64,000 bases of DNA from Oikopleura dioica (Eukaryota; Chordata; Appendicularia; Copelata; Oikopleuridae), in contig OU015568.1 in NCBI GenBank assembly GCA_907165135.1, positions 7,696,501-7,760,500 on the forward strand. The letters run 5' to 3'. The notes under the pieces were generated by a model, which had not been told where the DNA came from, did not search any database, and saw only the letters and a list, made by a program, of their open reading frames with translations. Both the position numbers and the translations under genes were made by a program. This document shows, one piece after another, positions 1-11,529 of this stretch (the stretch's first letter is position 1; each line of letters starts with the position of its first letter).

Positions 1-1
1 G

Positions 2-577
2 GAGCGCGTCGAAGGTTTGGAAAAGTTCGCCGAGGACCGAAAATGGCACGAGGCAGAGTGTGCCCGTGCCGAGAAGCGCCGAAAGGCTGCTCGCAAGGTT
101 TTGGACTTTAATAAAGTAGTTGCCAAGGACAAGATCGAGAGCGAAAAAGCAATTCGTGAGGTAAGCCAATTCACTCTCTTCCTTGATTCCAAACTCACTT
201 GATTCTTAGACTGACTTGAACTTTGACCGTGGAATTATCATGAAAAACGTCGAGGACGAGTCCATATTCCAAAAATACGCTAAAGAAGTGATCGACGAAG
301 CAATTGAGAAGGAGCGCAATCCTTATGCCCTGCAGCGAGTGGCCGACACTGGAAACGGCGGCGGCCGTGGGCCGAAATTCGAAGGCATCGGAGGACTCAG
401 ACCTTCCTACATGACTGCTGATCTTGGAGGCAACCAAATGCCTAACAGGTAACATCAACTCGTTCAACAGTTTTTAATTCGTTCAATTCTAGAGCATCAC
501 GTGCAAACGCGACGAAAGAAAGACTAGTCAAGCCTCTTCACATTGCTAAGAAGCGTCTCGGTTTTAGCCACTGGTAA
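2..577 (+). CDS. C-terminal part of a coiled-coil, probably ciliary (CFAP-type) protein
   Basis: Three exons, 2-160, 210-448 and 493-577, join in one frame through GT-AG introns of 49 and 44 bp; the gene enters from the left edge, so the N-terminus is missing. The visible 160 residues begin with a charged helical stretch rich in E, K and R (a coiled coil), then a glycine-rich segment (GNGGGRGPKFEGIGG), LRPSYM, and the ending KKRLGFSHW. The Lys/Arg-Leu-Gly-Phe-x-Trp tail after a long coiled coil resembles axonemal inner-junction proteins such as CFAP210 (CCDC173); that likeness is from memory and is the only clue to function. The stop lies 41 bp from the stop of GALNS on the other strand, so the two genes are tail to tail. 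An AATAAA-type signal lies near 599. The coding call is firm; the family is tentative. Confidence 0.6.
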
Positions 578-618
578 TCTCTTTACAACATGTACCACAA
601 ATAAAGATATATATTTTT

Positions 619-2779
619 CTAATGATCCCAGTAGCATTTTGCGTAATTACTTGGAGGAATGGGTAGGCATTTGCCGAGCTTTTCGCAGCCAGGAGGCGCC
701 CAGTGCATGACAGAATCGTCGCAGTAGTTGAGTTGTGGCTTTCCAAGAACAAGAGATTTTCTAGAGGATGAATAAGGAGATAGGGAAGTCAGGGCTTACT
801 GATGTTCGGCAATAATCTTTTCTATAATCGGTCGTTGTTGTTGGTACTCAGCGGATTTAACAGGGAGAGGCAGCTTCTCACTAGGATCCTGTCCGATATT
901 ATAAATAACGGGAGCCATAGAATGGTCGGTTTGAGCTTCTGTTGTCACATTCGGCACATTTTGGCCACGACAAAAGTGCCATTGTGAACTTGTCGTTGCG
1001 CCTGACCATGTGTAAACATGCATCTAGGGAATGTAAGCTAAGATCGAATACCAGTAGTCAAAATGGTTACTTTGTAGTCTCCATGGCGAACTGCCCCGAG
1101 AGTGTCTCCTCGGTAAAAGAAGTGAGTCCCTGTTGTTGAATCTCTAGGTTTTCGGTGATTTTTGAGCTAAAAAGATCATGGAATGATCAATATGATATTG
1201 ACAATATCAGGGGCTTTACCTTGACTAGATCCAACAAATTTTTGCCATCTATGATTCTATCTTCGGGAACAGGAACTCCAGCAAGATGAAGTCCAGTAGT
1301 AAACAAGTCCATCAATCCGGAGACATCATTGTTAACTTGATTTGGCTCCACGGTGCCAGGCCATGAAAGAATTCCGGGAACCCTCATTCCTCCATCAAAA
1401 GTTGTTTGTTTGCAACAGAGAAGAGGTCCGTTCGAGCCACATTGTTCGACAGGCCCTACACATGCGCCACCATTGTCGCTTGAAAAGACAATGATGGTTT
1501 CTTCGATGATCCCGAGAGATTTGACGAGCTCCATTATATTTCCAACAGTCCAGTCTAGCTCCATGATAGCTTCGCCTATTTTTCCACGACGCGATTGTCC
1601 GGCAAAAGCTAGAGAGGAATAAACCGGGGCATGCGAGGAATCTGGCGTGAAGAAAAGGAAGAATGGTTGCTGGTCATCGACTGATTTTTGAATAAATTCG
1701 AATGCTTTGTCCCTGAAAAGATATTTCTTCCTTTTAGATGGCTATCTTTTACCTCAGATTATTGGTGAAATTAGATCGTCCGCGATTTCTGTCAATTGGA
1801 ATTTCCTCATAATATCTGCCGATCATATCTTCATTCTCAAAAACCGGAATATTTGGCGTGTGCTTGTCATCATACGGTCCGAAATGACAATTAGGAGCTC
1901 CGAACCAGTAGTCAAATCCGTGCTTTAGTGGGAGATACTGTTCTCGGTGCCCCAAATGCCACTTTCCAACGAGTCCAGTTCGGTAGCCACTTTTCTGCAA
2001 AAGCTCGGAAAGTAAGATTTCTTCATCGGCAATGCCGCCGACGATGTTCTGGGGAGTGTATCCGTTTCGCATCTTGGCATTGTCAGTGTAGAAACCGTTT
2101 CGGACAGGTAGTCGACCTGTGAGTAGGGATGCTCGGCTTGGAGAACATAGTGGCGCAGCTGAATATACTTTGAATTGAATAGCATTCGAAGTTCAAAGTT
2201 TGAACTCCGTGACTCTGAGACTAAGAAATAATCAAAATCTTTGTCCCCAATTGGCACCTTTCTCACAGTATTTTACACGGCACCTTCGTCATTGACATGA
2301 TCCACAAGATTTTACGGTATGAAGTCAAGTAACCGTATAATCCCGAAATATCCCGCAAATCGATGTTATCTCGTAGAATACGACAAAACGCCTTTGCTGG
2401 GCAAAAATGTTGTCTGTTTGTATTTCCTATCTACGTGTCTATGTTAAAAAAAAGTGAAAGCCAAATAATTGTGGTCCTTTGAAAGAACCCACAAAACTTT
2501 CTTTTAATAGGTCTTCTTTCTGACAATTTAGTTAGGTATGTCTAAGCTTCTTATCCCGTAAAAAGCATCATTACCTGAATAGAAGTCGGTAAAAACGACA
2601 CCAGATCTAGCCAATTCGTCGATATTGGGTGTTTCCCGGTGCAAATTGCCGTTCACACCCAAGTCGCCCCATCCCATATCATCCATCAGCATGTAAATAA
2701 TGTTCGGCCTTGTTTTGCGATTCAGGCTTGCCTCAACTGAGCCACCCAAAATCAATCCCATAACGCCCCAAAGACGCAT
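619..2779 (-). CDS. GALNS: N-acetylgalactosamine-6-sulfatase (GALNS), complete
   Basis: Lysosomal sulfatase that removes 6-sulfate from N-acetylgalactosamine or galactose in chondroitin and keratan sulfate. Six exons on the minus strand (2779-2575, 2158-1753, 1712-1220, 1166-1071, 1023-800, 760-619) join with GT-AG introns into 521 residues, against 522 in the human enzyme. The start gives a signal peptide of about 17 residues ([13 protein letters not shown]...). The metal site DDMGWGDLG follows, then the formylglycine motif C-x-P-S-R with Cys73, completed exactly across the first intron. Next are [23 protein letters not shown] and GGMRVPG, then the family C-terminus [12 protein letters not shown]. 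Every catalytic motif is intact. The first intron is 416 bp; the others are 38-53 bp. An in-frame extension upstream of 2779 is open but lacks secretory character, so 2779 is preferred. Confidence 0.96.
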
Positions 2780-3010
2780 TTTTCGCAAAAACTCTTCTCT
2801 CTCTTTTTTCTTAGCGCAAATTTGAAGATCTCGGGTCTTTCCTGGAGCAAAAACGAATAAACAAACACGTTTATTTGTGTTTATAGTTTTCACACTCAGG
2901 GTAACCGTTTGATATTCATTTTTATCCTGCTTGACATATGATTGTAAGCTAGGATAACCTCCCTTTACTTTTAAGTTAAAATTTTTAACGAAGCTTGACC
3001 TTTTGAACTA

Positions 3011-3718
3011 CAGTTTTTTCCATCTTAAGAGGCCCCAACTTAAGAGGACTTTTGCGTCAATTTGGCTAATTTTGTCACCCTGAAAAATTCCACTTTCATG
3101 ATAATTTTATTAAATTTAAGAAAATTTCTCTTTACCTTGGCCAGCCAAGGTGCACCACCTGTGGATCACTGGTCAAAGAATCAGCTCTTTCAGCAAAGTG
3201 CTTTTGATATTTAAAAAGAAAGAAACTGTAGGGCAATTCATCGATAAGCTTAGGCCCCCTGAGGCCCCCTTACGGTTAGTCTCAGTTAGGGTTAGGGTTA
3301 GGAAACAGCCTTACTTTGAGGATTACTAGATGCACCATGTATGGTGCACAGCTATTATATTGCCGGGTAGGGTTAGGTTAGGGTTAGGGTTTTTGGCCGG
3401 TAGGCTAAAATTTTCCGAAAAAAATGCGCCGAATAATTCTCTTTTCAAATTCGATGTCTGTATCCGATGCTGAAACCCAAACCCAGATCCGAGCCAATTT
3501 TGGCATAAGTATTGATTTTTCTTGGTCAAAACTTCCTGTTATCAACTTTTTCAGCTAATTTAACCTTCGGACGCATTAGGAAGCAAAAATATGGGGTTTT
3601 TAAAAAATTCAAATTTTTAAAATATGTATACCTGATTCGACTCGAAAATTTCCAACTTAAGAGGACTTTTCCTCAGCCCTTGTAATCTCAAAAGGCCTCT
3701 TAAGATGGAAAAAAACTG
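3011..3718. mobile_element. Mariner-like inverted-repeat element flanked by TA
   Basis: The ends are an inverted repeat: CAGTTTTTTCCATCTTAAG at 3011 and its complement ending CTG at 3718, about 25 bp on each side with one length difference in the T run. Both ends are bordered by TA, the target duplication of Tc1/mariner elements. A second motif, CCAACTTAAGAGGACTTTT, lies just inside each end but in direct orientation. No transposase frame is visible, so it is non-autonomous. It contains TTAGGG-type repeats and sits upstream of the DNase gene. Confidence 0.75.
3284..3391. repeat. Interstitial telomere-like repeats (TTAGGG)
   Basis: Two short tracts, 3284-3302 and 3366-3391, carry GTTAGGGTTAGGGTTAGG-type units separated by about 60 bp. 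They lie in the middle of the mariner-like element, so they were probably carried by it or captured at a repaired break inside it. Confidence 0.7.
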
Positions 3719-3743
3719 TAATGCTTGAGGAATTTTGGTTTAG

Positions 3744-3962
3744 CCTGGGCTTGTCAACCTGCGAAGAAAACCTGAGTCAGGATTTGAAAGATCTTTATTG
3801 AAAAGCCGCGCAGCGGCTTTTTTAAGATCGAAGCCGCGTATCGGATTCGCAAAATTATTTTATAAATCTATTTTAAAATTTTGGCGAAACCGCTATGCGG
3901 CTTCGTTTTTAAAAAAGCCGTTTTTAAAAAAGCCTTCATACTCTGAATCAGGTCGCCGAGCC
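3744..3962. mobile_element. MITE-A copy 1 (right end decayed)
   Basis: The left end matches the family (CCTGAGTCAGG, then AAAAGCCGCGCAGCGGC). The right terminus is degraded to CTGAATCAGGTCGCCGAG, and an AAAAAAGCCG unit is repeated twice inside. It lies in the upstream region of the DNase gene. Confidence 0.75.
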
Positions 3963-4202
3963 TTCAAAAGACATCTACCGTCAAATATAAAACAAATGTA
4001 CTGTAGAAAAAAATTGATTGAGTCTATATTTACCGAGTTATAAAAAAATCTAAGGCGCGTTTAGCAGAGCCTGAGCTGTGAGTCAGTTGTTACACACAGG
4101 AGGGATATGTCTAGTAGCGCTGAATCTGCTTAGCGCAGCGGAATTGATAATTGAAGTTCCGTAAGGCTATTATTTTGTCCTTTTCGTTAAACGAAGCGTA
4201 AA

Positions 4203-7200
4203 ATGGGAGACTCGGATCCGGAGTGGGAGCTGTCAGAGGAAGACTTTTCCGATTTGGAGGAGGAATATTCGCAGGAAGATTTGGTTTCCCAAGGTACTTC
4301 TTTTACATAATACCAAATGTACTACCTGAAAACTTGCATGAAACCGGGGCCGGTTATTCCTTACAGCGATTAAATAGCGAGAGGACTCAATACTGTAACT
4401 CATGTAAAATAGAAGTGATTTTATTCAATTTAATAGTCACCTGATCCCTTAGAGAAGTCAAGTTTCATTTTTTCATAAAAGAATTCTTATTTTTCATTTC
4501 AGACAATGGTGGAGAATTCATAAATGAAATTGTTTCATTTGGAAAATAATTTGAATTTCAATTCGACGTCGATTTTATACCATTTGGAATGATCCATTCC
4601 AAATTGATAAGAATCGCCATTTCATAAAATTTTGGATTACCAGCTGCTTCTAAACCGAACCAAATAACTTGGTTTTAGTGATAATGTTTTTGAACGGTCA
4701 TTTTTTTAATTGATTGACGACTTGCAAAATATTTAATGATGATCTACCGGAAGTAAACACAATAGTATTTAGAACTATCAGAAGAGGAAGATGAAGTGGA
4801 ACACGAAAATGATGGCCAAAGGGAAAATAGAAATGAAAAACGCAAATCCATCGAGATCTTCGAAAGCGAAGCATCGCAAGAAACGGACCCAGAGGATCTG
4901 AACTTTACGAAGGGAATGGCATGCAAAACGCAAGGAAGTAGCCACTCGAAAATGCACACTCAGAGGACCTGTGAAGATCCGTATGTCGAAGCAGATGAAA
5001 GGAGGGCACTTTGTTTTCTTCGTCTCAAGGTTTTACCCCCTTCTGAAAAAAATAAGTCCCTTTTTCAGTCGGGAAACGAGTTGATACAAGATGGATATTT
5101 GATCGAAATAGAATTCAGCGAAGAAATTCCAGGTCAAGTTAAGCACAAATATTTACCGCTTAGATTTCTCATGAGCTGGTTTCATAACTTATAAAAAGAC
5201 GATTTAACATTCTCGACCTTCTCTCGGATTTTCGTCAAGGCCCAAACGTCCAAAACCGTGCTCTTCGCATCTCATGAAGGTTTCGAACAAATTTCCGAAA
5301 ATGAGAGCTTTCCATTTGCCTTCCAGATCGAGGCGGATGGGTCCGTTACAAAAAAAAGCTTGAACTGATAAGATAATCATCAAAAATCATCATTTTCCAA
5401 ATGATGAAAACAAAGAATAATGTTGACCCGCAGCGGTAGAGAGACAAATGTCGAAGAGTTCTTGGAGAACAATAATTACGCCATTAAACTCTACGTAAGT
5501 TTCAATTCTCCAAACGTGAATGTTAAAAATTGCTTCCGTCATCAAGAAAAAAAACTGAAGATATGGGAATTATCTGAAAAAGGCCGATAGTCCCAGCGCC
5601 ACGATAAAATTTTTAAGCGCCCCCTCTTCGGCCGTTAATTTCCACCCTTTAGTGGGGACGATACAGGGAAGACTGTGCCAGTCCAATTTCGAAGCGACGA
5701 TCGAAGAGTTTGAAGAAGAAGAGCCGCAAGTCTCAAAATGCTCACACCCTCTTTGGTTCCTTCAACATCCAAGTCTTTGGCAAAGAAAAGATGAAGAAAG
5801 AACCTGTCAAGGAAATTCTAGTGAAGATTTTGACGCGCTACGATGTTTTTACGATACAGGAGATTCGGGATGCAAGCGGGGAGGCCTTCCCTGAGCTGAT
5901 TTCTGCACTGAACGAGGAAGAGGACAAGTATGACTATCACGTGGGTGAGAGACAAGGAAGAGTTTCAATGTTCGGGTTACTTTTGAGATCACATGACCCA
6001 GTCACGGGTATCGAAAAATTCAAAAAAAGACTCTAGGTATCATTGAATATCAAGTTTTAATTGGGTGCCAAATTTTATAAGGAGAAAAGGTCTTACGGTG
6101 CTCATTTTGGGATGATTAAGCTCTAGAAAGACAACTCTAGAGAGCGAGAAATTTCGAGGGAAGGACCCCTTTTTGGGGAAAAAATAATGTTTATAAAGAT
6201 TCTTGTTAATTAACTACAGGAATAAAATCGATTAAAATGGTCTGAGGGAGAAAAGTCTAACAGACAGTTAATGTTCTAGCTTTATAGTTTCTTATCTATG
6301 GCGTCTAGAGGGGAAGTTAATTTGAAACTCGTTGAAAGGGACGACAATTTCAAAGGAGCAATTCGGATTCGGCTGGGACCGTAACAAATTCAAATTAATC
6401 GACTCGTTTGATTTCGAAGACGAAGATAATCTCTTTGAGGGAGCGTTCGCGAAAATAATTTTCCACCAGGTTGGCTTGTTATTTCTTTCGGCGAACGTGC
6501 GCGAAGAGGCCGCCTGGAGTTGTCGTGCTTCAGCGAACGGGCAAAGATGCCAAGTCTTATCCCACGCAGAGGTTCATCGTCATCTCCTGTCATATCAAAC
6601 CTGAGACGGGAGTCAAGGCAAGAGCTTTTTAGAAATCTTCTGAAATTATTTTTGATATTTTAAAATCAAAATTTAATGCATTTTGAGCTCAGCAACCTGT
6701 GTGATAATCCTGAGTCAGGGTCTGAAAGATCTTCAATGAAAAGCCGCGGAGCGGCTTTTTTAAAAACGAAGCCGCAAAGCGGCTTCGCTAATTTAAAAAT
6801 ACTACGCGGCTTTTCATTGAGAATCTTTCAGACCCTGACTCAGGTTTTTTACACAGGCTGTCGAGCTAAGAATGCATTATTTTCTTCTCAAGCTCTTTTT
6901 GAAAGGATATGACTACGGAGGACGAAATCGACAACCTGAAACTTGTGTTTGAAATGGCACGCGACCGTCACCCGGAGGTGAAGGACTGCATCATTGCGGG
7001 CGACATGAACGCGGATTTACATTATGTTAAAGACCCGGAAGCTTTGCAGCTCTACAAGGACCCCAAGGTCAGCAACTACTAAGTCTTACTTTTTGTTTCT
7101 CTCTTGGGAAAGAGGAGAAGGCGCTGGAAGAATTTACTATATTCTAGAGCAAATTCCTGATCGACTTCGACGCGGATACAACGGCCAAAGATACGGACGC

Positions 7201-7543
7201 CGCGTATGATCATATCGTGCTGTATGGAGAGACGATTCAGGAGAATATTGGCACAGGCAAAAGTTTGATCTTCTCGAAATTTTTTTCTCGAATTTTTTTC
7301 TCGAAATTTTTTTTTCTCAAATTTTTTTCTCGAAAATTCTTTTTCTCGAAAATTTTTTTTCTCGAAAAATTTTTTCTCGAAAATTTTTTCTTCTCGAATT
7401 TTTTTTCTAACATTTTAAAACTTCAAGAAGCGCAAGTTTTCGACTTCGAAGAGGTCTTCCAAACGAAAGACATTATCTACGAAGATCAACCCCTGACGTA
7501 CCAAATCTCCGACCACTATCCTGTTGAATTCAGCTTCAGCTGA
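4203..7543 (+). CDS. DNase I-family endonuclease with long acidic N-terminal extension
   Basis: Eleven exons (4203-4293, 4773-5029, 5069-5132, 5199-5340, 5434-5494, 5653-5944, 6339-6469, 6534-6617, 6906-7067, 7148-7256, 7428-7543) give 502 residues with matching phases throughout. From residue ~239 the protein is a full DNase I fold: FNIQVFG, QEIRD (Glu275), SCHIKPE (His366), GDMNAD (Asp407, Asn409), AYDHIV and SDHYPVE (Asp493, His494), so the catalytic set is intact. Unlike secreted DNase I there is no signal peptide. Instead there are an acidic Ser/Glu region (1-100), a folded-looking region (~125-205) and a basic, NLS-like stretch, KRRSKSLKKKSRKS (219-232). The part at ~155-205 loosely recalls a CIDE-N domain. 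Two introns look GC-AG (from 6618 and 7257), although a GT donor is possible in each. The donor at 5340/5344 is uncertain. The DNase call is firm; the extension is unassigned. Confidence 0.85.
6685..6868. mobile_element. MITE-A copy 2, in DNase intron 8
   Basis: Full-length copy with CCTGAGTCAGGGTCTGAAAG on the left and its complement on the right, and internal AAAAGCCGCGGAGCGGC and GAAGCCGCAAAGCGGCTTC hairpins. It makes up most of the 288-bp intron that separates the catalytic-His exon from the GDMNAD exon. Confidence 0.85.
7257..7427 (+). repeat. Low-complexity intron of TTCTCGAAATTTT units
   Basis: This last intron of the DNase gene is built almost wholly from about eight slippage-type repeats of TTCTCGAAATTTTTTT. 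It appears to start with GC (ACAG|GCAAAA), although a GT donor 6 bp downstream would also keep the frame, and it ends TTCAAG. Confidence 0.7.
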
Positions 7544-8397
7544 AAAAAAAAAATATTATTTTTTAATAAATATATTTTGCGTAAAGCGTTATCAACTTTG
7601 GAGCGAAGGAAAAACAGACCGCAAACGGCCGCAAAACTAATAGTCTAACGAAACACGTGCGATAAGAAGTTCGCTTGAATGTGGTGGTTTCTGCGATAGT
7701 GGTTTGCTAGTTTCATATTTTATTTTTATAAGTCCTTAAAAATTGGCCCCTGGTTTTCTATTGCGCTTTTCTGAAAACGGACCGTTACGTCTTTATTTGA
7801 CAATTATGGCAACCGGACTCTTTTTGATAAGATCGCAACATGTCCTGCTCAGTTTCGTATTACGGCCGGGCCAATCCACGTACTTTCTTATTCTCCATCG
7901 TGACTTGTTTAGTTGGTACGAGGCCACCTCTAAGCCGATAAAAACAAAGTTAACAGCATTCCTAAACATAAGCAAACGCACCGAAAATACAACTCGTAAG
8001 GCAAAAGTGATAAGAAAACCAAACCCCAGTTTTCATATTTATTTCCTTGTGTAATCATCTTTTCGAGTGATCAATTCCAATGATGATGATTATGTGTACC
8101 GAGGAGAAATTTTGTTCCCAGGTAAAATGCTAAAGACATTCCGCCCTAGCGACAAGCCCTGTCGTTAGAATACCGAGCGTTTTTTTTTTGAAAATGTATT
8201 TACACGCATTTTTCAGCCTGTATCGTTCGCAGATTCATTTGCAGCCTCTGAAGGCCAATTTGACGAACGAATAATTTAAGCACTTGGGCTTTTTTCTAGT
8301 GCGGTTCTTATTCTTTTACTTTCGTTTATTCAGAATACACCGGTAAGTACAAGAGTGCATACTCGAATATTGCAGGCTTGGCATCTACATTTAAAAC

Positions 8398-8665
8398 AGA
8401 GCCTCATTTGCTTTGTTTTCGCTTCGCTGCGTTTTGCTTTTGCTTCGTTTTCGCCTCGTTTTCGCTTCACCTTCGCTTTGCTTTGCTTTCGCTTCGTCTT
8501 CGTTTCGCTTTCGCTTCCTTTTCGCCTCGCTTTTGCTTCGCTTCGTTTCACTTTCGCTTCGCTTCGCTTTCCCTTTGCTTCGTCTTCGCTTCGCTTTGCT
8601 TCGTTTTCGCCTCGCTTTCGCTTCGTTTTCGCTTCGTCTTTGCTTCATCTTTGCTTTGTTTTCAG
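8398..8665. repeat. TTCGCTTCG-type pyrimidine-rich satellite
   Basis: About 270 bp of irregular CTTCGCTTTCGCTTCGTTT repeats. All six frames stay largely open because the repeat lacks stop codons on both strands, so the overlapping reading frames are artefacts of composition. Confidence 0.85.
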
Positions 8666-9040
8666 ACCCTTGTTTAATTTATCTTCATATTACATAAAAA
8701 TTCAAATTGTCAACCTTTCAAGCCTGAAAATAACAGTGGAAGAGAAACACGTGATGTATGCATTAGATGAGAGAGTTTATGCCGTCGGGTCTTCGAAAAT
8801 TTGATAATGCCAAAAGTGTCGAGCCGTTTAGAAGGGTGACGCGCAGCTGGTAGCTTTGAGATTAGCGCATTACGCCGCTTTGAGTGTTTTCCAGCGACTG
8901 GCTTTTAGCTTAAAAAGGTGGATACTTACTTTTTGATTCAATGAGCCAGCTTAAGAATCCACCGTTTTTTCTCGATGAAAATTCTATTTTTTCGGTAAAT
9001 CTCATTTATTAAAATATTTTATTACGTAAAGGCTTTCCTC

Positions 9041-9218
9041 TAGGCTTGGCATCCTGAGTAGAAAACCTGAGTCAGGGTCTGAAAGATCTAAAATTAAAAG
9101 CCGCGTAGCGGCTTTTTAAAAACGAAGCCGCAAAGCGGCTTCGCAAATCTTTAGTACTTGATTTGAATCTCTCTTTCAGACCCTGACTCAGGTTTTTAAC
9201 ACAGGTTTCTTAGCCCAG
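9041..9218. mobile_element. MITE-A copy 3
   Basis: Full-length intergenic copy with left terminus CCTGAGTCAGGGTCTGAAAG, right terminus CAGACCCTGACTCAGG, and both internal GCCGC hairpins. Confidence 0.85.
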
Positions 9219-9548
9219 CTATTTGCTTCAAAAAGAAACAAAGGAGTCTTAGACTTTTGGACCTCTTATCTCTTTTTTAAAACCCCTTTTTTGTTGTGAA
9301 ATTTGACATGTGTTTACAAAGCCTTTCTTCTGAAAGAAAATTTTATGCAAATCAGAAATTCTTCTCGCCTGAGCCTCTCCGACTTTGCATAAAATCAGAA
9401 AGTTTAGCGATAAGGTTTTTAGTGACTAGATTTACCTTTGGAAGGTTCCAAACGTTGCCAAACGTTGCGATAGTCCTCGATAAGGTGCCCGAGGTCTTTA
9501 TCGCCTCAAGTTAGTAAATTGCGCTCCTTATCGAAACGAGCGCGTTTT

Positions 9549-9652
9549 GGCTCGGCATCCTTAGAAGAAAACCTGAGTCAGGGTCTGAAAGGTATAAAAG
9601 CGAGTTTTCAGACCCTGACTCAGGTTTTCTTCACAGGTTACCGGACAGCCCG
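9549..9652. mobile_element. MITE-A copy 4 (termini only)
   Basis: Only about 104 bp: the two terminal inverted repeats with about a dozen bases between them and no GCCGC hairpins. Both TGAGTCA/TGACTCA cores are intact. It shows the minimal form of the family. Confidence 0.85.
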
Positions 9653-11292
9653 ATCTGGGCTTGATTTTGCTTGAACTTAGAGAGCCTGTTTACCTGTGGA
9701 AAGATGATCTGGCTCTTGAATCAACGAATTCGCATCGATTAAGAGGAAGCTGCTGCTGCTCCTTTCGATTATCCCCCTCTAGCCTTTATTACCCAGTTCC
9801 GCTTTCAGCCCTTTTATTCAAAGACCAGCAAGTTTGCTCAGAAGTGATGACGAATGCTGTTTTCTGATTCTAGCAGCAACGTTACAAGAATTCTTGAGAA
9901 AACGATGACGCGCTAGAAATCTTACTTTGAAGAGCTAGAAGATGTAATAGACCGAAAATATGCATATCATGCAGGTCGCTGGCATTGTTGAATTTGGTAC
10001 GAAAAATCGACGAAAGCGGCAGTCGTGGATATCGGAATACGTGGATTTGGAGAATACACATTCCATTCAGGGAACCCCACAAAGTTCTTAAACGAAAAAC
10101 CGCATTATGAAAACTTCCGAAATTCAACTTGCCAGAACCGGAAAGGCTGCTAGACAAAAAGCGTAACATATTTCTTGAAACATAAAAAAACGTTTCTTGT
10201 CTTTAATTTTTTTTCCAACGCAAGAAACATCAAAAAAGAATGTAAATTATGAAATTCTAGTGACGCTTTCTTGAGGGATGTCTGGTTGGTAATAATTGCC
10301 AGTAGTTGTTTCCCCGGTGGTTTGTCTTAAAAATATTGAAGGACAAAACTTTCTAGCGTTTCCGATTATTGATAAGTCGAGACTAACTGACATCCTTGGG
10401 GGTACGACTGTTCCTTGTAGAGACGTTTCACCTGCCAGTAGTCTGACAGAGAGACTAATTTGAGGGCCATTAGGATTTCTTAGTATTTTTGATTGTGAAT
10501 TCATTTTCATCTTTTAATTTTTTAGAGAAAAAAGAGTGGCCACAGAGGAACGTGGTTTCTGTGTTATGGTAAGAGGATGAAGCGGGGAATAGCACAGGGG
10601 ATAACACATATTTTCGGAGCTATAAATTTCATCATTCCCATCATTCCAGTGAGAGCTGTCATAACTAAAATAACTTTTTGAGCGGTTCAAATAGATTTTT
10701 CGCCGATTTTCGAAACGCGCAGCTACTGTATTGAACTGAAAGGAGACCAGGAGACAGTATTAAAGCGAAGCTCTTGATCAATTAAAAACAGTAATGTCTT
10801 GTAGAATGCAATCATCAATTACTAAGACGGAGGGCAGCCAAGCTTAACTGCCATAAAGTTGCGCTGACGCTCTTTTAAGTAGTGCGTACTGCTTTAAGTG
10901 TTCATCCCTCGTTTTTTCATTTTCGTGCACTGAGATAAAAATCTGTTGTTTGTTATATAACCTCTTGAATCGAGAAGAGGACTGAGGGGATCTTCGCTCT
11001 TCGAATGTCGGTGGAGACAGACTGGCCGCGTGTAAGAAAATAAAAGCTAAGCTCTTTCTATATTTTGCTTTTGCTGAACACGCAAGAAAGAGAATTCTTG
11101 GCTCAAGAATAACAGCCTTCGTTGCGCTCGTTACGATATATGGAATTTATTTTATAAGTAATTACAAGCCGGTGTATAAATGTCGAACGATGAGTTTTAG
11201 TGAGGCATTATGACGAAAAAAGAAAAGCCATAAGAAGGCATCGGAGAATTAGAGGCGTCAAAACTTCAATTTTGGATAGGAACAGCTCAAAA

Positions 11293-11410
11293 ACCAATCA
11301 GATTTCAGTAGTTTTATGGAGAACCAATCATTTTACCGATTAGCAACAACCATTCAGAATGGTTCGGTAAAATGATTGGTTCTTCTTCGAATTTCTGAAA
11401 TCTGATTGGT
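11293..11410. repeat. Nested foldback (ACCAATCAGATTTCAG ... complement)
   Basis: Three nested inverted repeats: 11293-11308 with 11395-11410, 11321-11338 with 11365-11382 (GAACCAATCATTTTACCG), and a central CCATTC/GAATGG hairpin. This gives a near-complete 118-bp stem-loop. No coding content. Confidence 0.75.
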
Positions 11411-11529
11411 CCATTTATAACTTGAAAGTTCACAAGCGTAAAATCAAGTTCAGAAACTCTATTTTAGAGCTGATAAAAGTTGTAAGTAGTCCCATCTGCC
11501 CGAACTCGAAAAAATTACAAATTCAGTAA

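Larger units (their letters stand above)
2780..4202. other. Intergenic DNA between divergent GALNS and DNase genes
   Basis: No coding sequence is supported here. The stretch holds the upstream region of GALNS, a mariner-like inverted-repeat element with telomere-like repeats (3011-3718) and a decayed MITE-A copy (3744-3962). Both neighbouring genes start outward from it, so both promoters should lie here, but I see no clear TATA box. Confidence 0.6.

Noticed and set aside
7217-7543. Read-through frame crossing the TTCTCGAAATTTT region, considered as one exon
   Set aside because: It would insert about 57 Phe/Ser/Lys residues into the conserved DNase I core; splicing them out restores the family alignment.
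8355-8804. Several overlapping open frames of 70-150 codons on both strands
   Set aside because: They are products of the TTCGCTTCG repeat, which lacks stops in every frame; all translate to simple Arg/Ser/Phe/Ala or Lys/Glu/Arg strings.
9882-10510. Two minus-strand frames of 95 and 87 codons
   Set aside because: No recognisable domain, no intron structure and no neighbouring exon; coding status cannot be supported.
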